IMG/VR virus record: IMGVR_UViG_3300025168_000165
Coordinates: 1 to 44,611 of that record
DNA from: a virus
DNA: 44,611 bases
Reading direction: 5' to 3' (one strand)
The notes beneath the pieces are model-generated. The model worked only from the letters and a program-made list of their open reading frames with translations. It was not told where the DNA came from and did no database searches. Every line of letters begins with the position of its first letter. Position 1 is the first letter of the stretch. Both the position numbers and the translations under genes were made by a program. Of this stretch, positions 40,162 to 44,611 are shown piece after piece.

Positions 40162-40392
40162 ATGGCTGACAACAAGAAGCAATGTTATAATAATATACTG
40201 TCTAAAATTGATCTAATGGAAGACCAGATATTCAAAATATATGATAACATTATGAAACTAAAGAAAGAAATCAATCCGGGACACGAAGAAGTGTGCCCAG
40301 ATGTGGCTGCGTCAGAGCGCGCCATTGTGGACGCAATCGGAAATGTATACGCCGATGAACTTCTTACTCGCGACCCGGACGGCGACGCATGA
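40162..40392 (+). CDS. 76-residue coiled-coil-like protein
   Basis: Begins MADNKKQCYNNILSKIDLME. The first 40 residues are a probable amphipathic helix (QIFKIYDNIMKLKKEI), then an acidic C-terminal half with a single Cys (EEVCPDVAASE). No family recognised. Overlaps the next gene as ATGA, so the two are likely cotranslated. ACGAGG at 40146 may be its ribosome site. Confidence 0.55.
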   Translation: MADNKKQCYNNILSKIDLMEDQIFKIYDNIMKLKKEINPGHEEVCPDVAASERAIVDAIGNVYADELLTRDPDGDA

Positions 40393-40724
40393 GTGACATT
40401 ATAGAACTGGCCGAGCTATCGACGGAACCAGATGATTTAAAGCCCAAGAAGCCAACCAATAGGGCGCCCCAAGGTATTAGAACCTTTACCGTGTGTCGCC
40501 AGAGCGATGAGACAGGTATATCAGGCGAGGGAGTGGTAATAGAAGGCGCCACCTTTGCTACAGGACACACTGTTATCCATTGGTTAACACCTGCTCCCCG
40601 CGGCTCAATCGCATTTTTTGATGCATTTGATGATTTTTTAAAAATACATATTAAGCCCCACCCCACAAACCGCACGATTATCACGTTTGAGGATGGCGAA
40701 CAGACTATGTACGACGGAGGATAA
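40389..40724 (+). CDS. 111-residue beta-rich unrecognised protein
   Basis: The N-terminal 30 residues are acidic then basic (ELSTEPDDLKPKKP) and probably flexible. A compact domain follows: RTFTVCRQSDETGISGEG, VVIEGATFATGHTVIHW, ending IHIKPHPTNRTIITFEDG. Repeated short strands with glycine turns suggest a small beta-barrel. It starts by an ATGA overlap and ends 5 bases before a fibre-like gene, so it may be virion or fibre-associated. Confidence 0.6.
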   Translation: MSDIIELAELSTEPDDLKPKKPTNRAPQGIRTFTVCRQSDETGISGEGVVIEGATFATGHTVIHWLTPAPRGSIAFFDAFDDFLKIHIKPHPTNRTIITFEDGEQTMYDGG

Positions 40725-40729
40725 AATAC

Positions 40730-41383
40730 ATGGCTTATAAATATTCAGTAGGAAGGAGAGACTTTGGAGACATTGACTACGAAGGAGATGACAATACTCA
40801 AATAGACTTTGATGTTGATTTCATTTCCCTTGTCACCAATGGCGCACAAATGCTCACTGTTTCAGGTTCAAATGTGGGCATAGGTACAGGGACGCCCACT
40901 GCGGCTCTAACTTTGAACGCTACCGATCCAACTATTCGGTTTGAAGAGGGCGGTACCTTTAAGGCAACAATTGGTGTAAACTCCGCCGATAATATCTTGA
41001 TTGAAAACAAAACAATAAATAAACACATTGTCTTCAAAGTTAATGATCAAGGCACTATCCGAGAGGGGTTCCGGCTCAATGGTGCGGTACCCGAGGTAGT
41101 AGTCAATGAAAGTTCTGAATCTCTTGTCGATTTTCGAGTTGAGTCTGATAACAACACGCACATGTTATTTGTCGACGGTGGAAACGACAAGATTGGAATT
41201 AATACCGACCAACCCACAGAGGCGTTAGACATTAACGCCAACTCTATCAGGCTCCGCAATAACTTAACGCCGCAAAATGCCACAGCGCTTGGTGCAGCCG
41301 GCCAGATCTGCTGGGACGCAAACTATCTATACATTTGTGTGGCCACTGATACTTGGCGAAGAATTCCTCATGATACTTGGTAG
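40730..41383 (+). CDS. Fibre-like virion protein
   Basis: 217 residues. Two copies of a repeat typical of phage fibres: SGSNVGIGTGTPTAALTLNA (45-64) and NDKIGINTDQPTEALDIN, A (about 152-170), each with a GIxT-P-AL core. The C-terminal end has the common fibre finish GAAGQICWDANYLYICVATD, TWRRIP. The N-terminal part looks beta-rich (DYEGDDNTQIDFDVDFISL). It may be a tail or head fibre subunit that attaches to a host surface, forming a trimer. It follows the beta-rich protein by 5 bases; a gap of 32 bases separates it from the next gene. Confidence 0.78.
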   Translation: MAYKYSVGRRDFGDIDYEGDDNTQIDFDVDFISLVTNGAQMLTVSGSNVGIGTGTPTAALTLNATDPTIRFEEGGTFKATIGVNSADNILIENKTINKHIVFKVNDQGTIREGFRLNGAVPEVVVNESSESLVDFRVESDNNTHMLFVDGGNDKIGINTDQPTEALDINANSIRLRNNLTPQNATALGAAGQICWDANYLYICVATDTWRRIPHDTW

Positions 41384-41401
41384 GAACTAACCTTTAAACG
41401 T

Positions 41402-41411
41402 ACTATTTATT
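41402..41411 (+). promoter_or_regulatory. Candidate late promoter motif, copy 3
   Basis: ACTATTTATT ends only 4 bases before the ATG at 41416 of the next fibre-like gene, which has no Shine-Dalgarno. If this is the -10 of a late promoter, the transcript would start at or near the ATG, giving a leaderless message. Confidence 0.35.
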
Positions 41412-41415
41412 ATTG

Positions 41416-41757
41416 ATGGCCAAAAAGAAGATAGTTTTTGTTAACTCCACTAATCACTGTGAACCCATGTACACCATGGGCAAGACGGGTGATGTTATCT
41501 TATGTGATACAAGACCGACACCAGAAGGCGGCATTGGGAGCAGTTTAACTGTCCTCTTGCCCATAGCCTCAGATAATCCCGGTCGCACGGTGACGATAAA
41601 GGATGCCGGCGCCTATATAAGAAATAATGGTATCACAATTGAACGGAGAATTCCGGATATAATTGATGCCGGCAGTACGGCGGTGACATTCGATATCGCC
41701 GGGGAGTATAGAACTTTTGTTTCTGACGGTAAACACACTTGGTACCAAATAGGATAA
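41416..41757 (+). CDS. 113-residue beta-rich virion or fibre-like protein
   Basis: ATG at 41416 is preferred over the adjacent TTG at 41413. The product MAKKKIVFVNSTNHCEPMYT is followed by beta strands with glycine turns: LTVLLPIASDNPGRTVTIKD, AGAYIRNNGITIERR, TFDIAGEYRTFVSDGKHTWY. This resembles a short fibre or decoration protein C-terminal domain (the TVTIKDAG stretch recurs in phage fibres). No ribosome-binding site is visible; the upstream sequence is the candidate late motif. The next gene starts 5 bases after its stop. Confidence 0.7.
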   Translation: MAKKKIVFVNSTNHCEPMYTMGKTGDVILCDTRPTPEGGIGSSLTVLLPIASDNPGRTVTIKDAGAYIRNNGITIERRIPDIIDAGSTAVTFDIAGEYRTFVSDGKHTWYQIG

Positions 41758-41762
41758 ATTAA

Positions 41763-42686
41763 ATGGATAAATGGCAAACATATGTAGATGAAGCGCGCAA
41801 GAAGAAACGCAAGTCATCGCGCAAAAGTGGAAAGGGCTTAGAAAGATCTCTGAATTGGTTTCTTGACAAAGGCCCTCAAAAGAAAGGTGGTTACCCCAAT
41901 AAGCGCCGTCCGAACTTCTCGAAGAAAAAGTTTAATAACATTTCCGCTCCCCCTGGCGCGCCAGGTGGCTTAGAAGAAGAAGTTCCCGCCTCTAGTTTTG
42001 AAAAAAAGCCCACCCTTAATCCTAAATTTTGGAAGGATGATCAGTTGGAGAGTAGAGTAAGTGAGCGGCTCACCACAATAGCACAAGATTTCATGAAAAA
42101 CCTTGAATTTGACGTAGGGATGGAAGATCTTAGATTCACGGGGAGCCTCGCAAATTATAACTGGTCTAAGTACTCCGACATAGACCTTCATATCGTCGTA
42201 GACTTTTCTAAAATTGATGAGGACACTGAGCTAGTCAAATCATTTTTTGATGCGGTCAGGATGCGCTGGAACGATACTCACGACATTAAAATCTACGGTT
42301 ACGAGGTAGAACTTTATGTGGAGAATGTGGGTGAGCCACATAAATCATCTGGAGTATACTCTCTACCCACTCATACATGGATCACCAAGCCCGACCCTAC
42401 GACCGTTGAGATTGACATTCCGCTTGCACGCAAAAAGAGCGATGACATTGCAACCCAAGTACATTTGCTCCGTTATGTGGTGGACAAAGGAAGGTATGAG
42501 GCGGCTTTAAAAAGTATTGATAGAATTAAAAAGAAGATCCGACGCATGCGTTCAGCGGGTCTATCTAGCACTGAGCAAGAGTTTTCGGCAGAAAATATAG
42601 CCTTTAAAATTTTAAGGCGTGAGGATATCCTACAAAAATTAAATGATTTGAAGTATGATGCATATGATAAACTAATGAGTATGTGA
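41763..42686 (+). CDS. Pol beta-like nucleotidyltransferase with a basic N-terminus
   Basis: 307 residues. The first 70 are Lys/Arg/Pro-rich (EARKKKRKSSRKSGKG, KKKFNN), likely nucleic acid-binding or disordered. From about 84 a nucleotidyltransferase domain is visible: LRFTGSLANYNWSKYSDIDL with the GS box (127-128) and the Asp pair D139 and D141, HIVVDF, then EVELYV as the third acidic position (Glu), and a C-terminal helical region. Nucleotidyltransferases of this fold add nucleotides to RNA, proteins or antibiotics; some act as toxins. Two fibre-like genes precede it, so packaging in the virion is possible. No partner of HEPN type is seen next to it. Confidence 0.78.
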   Translation: MDKWQTYVDEARKKKRKSSRKSGKGLERSLNWFLDKGPQKKGGYPNKRRPNFSKKKFNNISAPPGAPGGLEEEVPASSFEKKPTLNPKFWKDDQLESRVSERLTTIAQDFMKNLEFDVGMEDLRFTGSLANYNWSKYSDIDLHIVVDFSKIDEDTELVKSFFDAVRMRWNDTHDIKIYGYEVELYVENVGEPHKSSGVYSLPTHTWITKPDPTTVEIDIPLARKKSDDIATQVHLLRYVVDKGRYEAALKSIDRIKKKIRRMRSAGLSSTEQEFSAENIAFKILRREDILQKLNDLKYDAYDKLMSM

Positions 42687-42693
42687 AGAGAAA

Positions 42694-42933
42694 ATGAAAT
42701 TAATAGATATCGAGACAACCGATGATGTGTTCCCCGGCGAGTATGTCTTTCACGAGCCGACTAACACGATGGGTCTTTGCGGCAGCTCAAATAAAATTGA
42801 TAACACTCTCAAAGTGTTGCTCGGTGGAAAGTTGGTAGAGGACAGTATTTCTAATTTTAAGAAAATGTCCCTCACGCCAGAAGAAGCCCGACGATCAAGG
42901 GCCGGCCGCTGTAAAGGGTGCACTGGTGGATAA
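42694..42933 (+). CDS. 79-residue unrecognised protein with a C-terminal CxxC
   Basis: MKLIDIETTDDVFPGEYVFH, then PTNTMGLCGSSNKID and a C-terminal basic tail ARRSRAGRCKGCTGG. The CxxC at the end (CKGC) may bind metal with upstream Cys. It is the first of eight small genes that run to the window end and are closely spaced. Not recognised. Confidence 0.55.
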   Translation: MKLIDIETTDDVFPGEYVFHEPTNTMGLCGSSNKIDNTLKVLLGGKLVEDSISNFKKMSLTPEEARRSRAGRCKGCTGG

Positions 42934-43108
42934 GAATAAGCCGCCCTCTGGTCACCAGCAAGTATTAACTTTCTGTCAGATTCAGCTTGTTATAAATGCA
43001 GAGCGAGAACAGCGTCTGCGCAAAGAGATATTAGATTGCAAAATTCAAAGGGAGTTTTTAACCCAAACGATTGCTGAACTAAGCAAAGGAGAAACCGATG
43101 CGGGATAA
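42926..43108 (+). CDS. 60-residue helical protein (GTG start)
   Basis: GTG at 42926 with AAAGGG upstream; it overlaps the preceding gene by 8 bases. Predicted helix for most of its length (VLTFCQIQLVINAEREQRLR, KEILDCKIQREFLTQTIAEL), a small coiled coil. Overlaps the following gene by 11 bases. Not recognised. Confidence 0.5.
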   Translation: MDKNKPPSGHQQVLTFCQIQLVINAEREQRLRKEILDCKIQREFLTQTIAELSKGETDAG

Positions 43109-43367
43109 CAAAAGGCCCAAGATAGGTCCGTTCGCCTCGGCGGCCACTAATCTTGAGACGTTTGCCAACAATCTTTACATAAATACTCTGTATATGCAGA
43201 CCTTGGAACAGATGAAAAAAGCAGAAGAAGAGTATGAAGCAGCAGTCCTCCATGGAGATGCTATGCTTATTGAAAAAAAGCTATCTGAACTGTCCTTCAT
43301 CGAAGAGATAATAAAACTCACAGGAGTCAACTACAACATTCACCAGGCTGATGGAATTTCTGAATAA
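43098..43367 (+). CDS. 89-residue helical unrecognised protein
   Basis: ATG preceded by AAAGGAG. The N-terminus is basic (MRDNKRPKIGPFAS), followed by long amphipathic helices (LYMQTLEQMKKAEEEYEAAV and MLIEKKLSELSFIEEIIKL), probably coiled coil. No family. It overlaps its upstream neighbour by 11 bases and shares one base with the next start (TAATG). Confidence 0.52.
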   Translation: MRDNKRPKIGPFASAATNLETFANNLYINTLYMQTLEQMKKAEEEYEAAVLHGDAMLIEKKLSELSFIEEIIKLTGVNYNIHQADGISE

Positions 43368-43630
43368 TGACCAAGTTATACATATACTGTCTTTTTGACA
43401 GGTTAGATACTCTGTTAGGTGTTTACTCTTCATTGCAGGCGGTACACCGTGACGCCCTTAAAATATGCAACTGTGGTACTGGGCAGGTTTATATGAGAAC
43501 TGGAGATGGATATGTAACTCCATCTCTGAAGACGTTACGCAATACATTCAAAGGCGTCTGTGACACACAGATAGAATATCGCAGCGACCGGCAAATGGTA
43601 AAAATATTAAAAACTAAGATAAAGGAATAA
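43367..43630 (+). CDS. 87-residue unrecognised protein
   Basis: Begins MTKLYIYCLFDRLDTLLGVY. Mixed alpha/beta, with LKICNCGTGQVYMRTGDGY in the middle (two Cys close together) and a basic end. The YIYCLFDRLDTLLGVYSSL part resembles short host-modulating proteins in style only. No family recognised. It is followed 4 bases later by the glutaredoxin gene. Confidence 0.5.
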   Translation: MTKLYIYCLFDRLDTLLGVYSSLQAVHRDALKICNCGTGQVYMRTGDGYVTPSLKTLRNTFKGVCDTQIEYRSDRQMVKILKTKIKE

Positions 43631-43634
43631 TATT

Positions 43635-43880
43635 GTGTATACAATCCATGGCATTTCAGATTGTCCATCTTGTTTACGAGCAGAGGCTCTCTTAATGGAG
43701 AGAGGCTACGAATACGTAGTGGTGGTGGCTGACTTCTCTAAAACCTACCGCACACTCATTAGAGCCCAATTAAAGTGGCCTACATTTCCGATAGTTGTTT
43801 TGACGGAAGGTACAAAAAATACTGTTATCGGAGGGCTAGAAGAGCTTGAGGTCCACACAGAAGGGCGGTGCGCTCTATAA
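43635..43880 (+). CDS. Glutaredoxin-like protein
   Basis: 81 residues from a GTG start with AAAGGAA upstream. The N-terminus MYTIHGISDCPSCLRAEALL has the redox pair Cys10-P-S-Cys13. The following strand-turn VVVVADFSKTYR, then FPIVVLTEG supplies the cis-proline and IGGLEELEVH the last helix. This is a small glutaredoxin fold. It may reduce the class II reductase or maintain thiols of virion proteins. A 6-bp inverted repeat overlaps its stop codon (TATAAC at 43876-43881 with GTTATA at 43888-43893). Confidence 0.82.
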   Translation: MYTIHGISDCPSCLRAEALLMERGYEYVVVVADFSKTYRTLIRAQLKWPTFPIVVLTEGTKNTVIGGLEELEVHTEGRCAL

Positions 43881-43895
43881 CCTCATAGTTATAAT

Positions 43896-44138
43896 GTGGA
43901 CGGGAGATTTCATAAAGGAGATTATGTGCGTTGGATTACCGGGCATAGCGTCTATGAAGCATATGAGGATCGAATTGTGGGTGCAAAACCAATTTATAGA
44001 TATGGGATCATAATAGAGGTATCGGCCGTCGATCCTGGCGCTATCATAGTGCACTCAGCAGTCTACAACAAACTGCCCAAGCTCATAATTTTATCAAACG
44101 AAATAGACGAAATAGAGGTCTTGAGCAGTGTCCAGTAA
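43896..44138 (+). CDS. 80-residue small beta-barrel-like protein
   Basis: The GTG at 43896 has no Shine-Dalgarno; an in-frame GTG at 43926 is preceded by AAAGGAG, so the true start may be there. The reading begins MDGRFHKGDYVRWITGHSVYEA and has GDYVRW and RYGIIIEVSAVDPGAIIVHS, typical of a KOW/SH3-like beta-barrel. Overlaps the next gene by 11 bases. Not recognised. Confidence 0.5.
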   Translation: MDGRFHKGDYVRWITGHSVYEAYEDRIVGAKPIYRYGIIIEVSAVDPGAIIVHSAVYNKLPKLIILSNEIDEIEVLSSVQ

Positions 44139-44424
44139 GCACCTAACCGGCAAAAAAGCTTCTAAGAAAGAGGCTGAAAAGGCGCTCATGGCACACGCCG
44201 CAGGCATTTTCGACGGCCGTTATGCAGTCAAGTTTGACAATGATGATGGTGGTTCTGTTATTAATCTTTATTTAGAAGTGGAAGAGCCTAGCGAACCTCT
44301 TCCCATTTTTTTAAGCAGCGCACTTCACGAACCAAAGTGGATGGGGTGGCGATATGTGATTACAAAATGTCCCCCCGGATATATTGACGCAATATTGCTC
44401 GCTACTAAGAGCGACGACTACTAA
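44128..44424 (+). CDS. 98-residue unrecognised protein (GTG start)
   Basis: GTG at 44128 with GAGG about 10 bases upstream. Begins MSSKHLTGKKASKKEAEKAL, a basic helix, then an alpha/beta domain (VKFDNDDGGSVINLYLEVEE, and MGWRYVITKCPPGY). Ends in SDDY. No family. It overlaps the previous gene by 11 bases; a promoter-like gap of 70 bases follows. Confidence 0.55.
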   Translation: MSSKHLTGKKASKKEAEKALMAHAAGIFDGRYAVKFDNDDGGSVINLYLEVEEPSEPLPIFLSSALHEPKWMGWRYVITKCPPGYIDAILLATKSDDY

Positions 44425-44446
44425 CAATTCCTTGACAACTAATCGC

Positions 44447-44474
44447 TTGCATTTGGCTGTCAGTGTGATATATT
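44447..44474 (+). promoter_or_regulatory. Possible sigma70 promoter of the last gene
   Basis: TTGCAT at 44447-44452, 16-base spacer, TATATT at 44469-44474 with extended -10 (TGA). The -35 is imperfect. A TTGACA at 44432-44437 lies too far (31 bases) to pair with this -10. Confidence 0.6.
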
Positions 44475-44494
44475 AGTTAATGAAAGGAGGCCAA

Positions 44495-44611
44495 ATGGCT
44501 AAAATTAACGTAGGCGATCTTGTTTGTATGTATCGTCGCAAAAAGAAAGGCATGGGGATTGTGCTTGAGAAGACCGATGATATTATCGAAAGTGCAAACA
44601 TCGAAGCTACT
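44495..44611 (+). CDS. Small protein, cut by the window end
   Basis: ATG with excellent Shine-Dalgarno AAGGAGG at 44484-44490. The first 39 residues, MAKINVGDLVCMYRRKKKG, then IVLEKTDDIIESANIE, show the start of a KOW/SH3-like barrel (GDLV and the lysine turn). The 3' end is outside the window, so length and function are unknown. Confidence 0.6.
   Translation, partial: MAKINVGDLVCMYRRKKKGMGIVLEKTDDIIESANIEAT

Noticed and set aside
44432-44437. TTGACA upstream of the last gene as -35
   Set aside because: It is 31 bases from the TATATT; the spacing is not functional, so TTGCAT is preferred.
1-44611. tRNA genes, CRISPR arrays, insertion sequences or attachment sites
   Set aside because: No cloverleaf-like element with a TΨC GTTC motif, no spaced direct repeats and no transposase or integrase were seen; covariance-model searches (for example tRNAscan) were not possible.

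Overview
The window is a contiguous, gene-dense piece of a large tailed double-stranded DNA phage. The phage label rests on an endolysin, virion and fibre-like proteins, a phage-type N6-adenine methyltransferase, a gp32-type single-strand DNA-binding protein and an almost complete replication gene set. About 56 genes were found, every one on the + strand. They are packed with 4 to 20 base overlaps (often ATGA), and no gap exceeds about 90 bases. I see no tRNA, rRNA, CRISPR array or insertion sequence. Eight close-to-consensus sigma70 promoters (TTGACA/T, 16-17 bp spacer, TATAAT or TATATT, five with an extended TGn -10) imply that a bacterial host sigma70 RNA polymerase reads the early and middle genes. 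The gene content (B12-dependent RNR, GroEL, ClpP, chaperones, sugar-nucleotide enzymes) recalls large marine myoviruses. That placement is an inference, and no host can be named.

Layout. 0-2.8 kb holds two unrecognised proteins, probably virion-related; the first may be cut by the window edge. 2.8-4.8 kb holds a miniature family A DNA polymerase and a divergent FtsZ/tubulin-like protein. 4.8-7.5 kb holds the gp32-like SSB, two tiny membrane or lipoprotein genes and a ParB-domain protein, each ending in one of four related hairpins. 7.5-14.3 kb holds a RecA/UvsX recombinase, UV damage endonuclease, a 58-residue ORF, a 5'-3' exonuclease, a DnaB-like helicase and a class II ribonucleotide reductase. 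14.3-17.3 kb holds a GroES/gp31-like cochaperonin, an amidase endolysin, a Rossmann-like protein and a nucleotidyltransferase. 17.3-22.1 kb holds DnaE (Pol III alpha), ClpP-like protease 1 and a J-domain protein. 22.1-27.5 kb holds dUTPase, a PD-(D/E)XK nuclease next to a Dam methylase, a second methylase, a thioredoxin, a CBS-less IMP dehydrogenase/GMP reductase and a small sigma region 4-like protein. 27.5-32.8 kb holds an acidic protein, a membrane protein, ClpP-like protease 2, a 564-residue protein and GroEL. 32.8-44.6 kb is mostly accessory and virion genes: a catalytically degenerate Dam-like protein, a eukaryotic-type phosphomannomutase, a 1213-residue mosaic protein, a membrane-anchored trypsin-like protease, fibre-like proteins, a Pol beta-like nucleotidyltransferase and a string of very small genes including a glutaredoxin.

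How the genes work together. DnaE, the DnaB-like helicase, SSB, the recombinase, the exonuclease and the small PolA could form a largely phage-owned replisome and repair set. RNR, dUTPase, the redoxins and the GuaB-like enzyme would feed it nucleotides. GroEL, GroES-like and the J-protein form a chaperone set. Two unlike ClpP proteins and a trypsin-like protease form a protease set whose targets are unknown. Sigma70 promoters dominate up to 31 kb. A different motif, ACTATTTAT, precedes three virion-like or acidic genes from 27.5 kb on and may be a late promoter; the small sigma-like gene lies just upstream of its first copy.

Limits. All family calls come from reading motifs and overall sequence pattern, without database searches. 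The FtsZ-like, dead-Dam, PcfJ-like and late-promoter calls are hypotheses.
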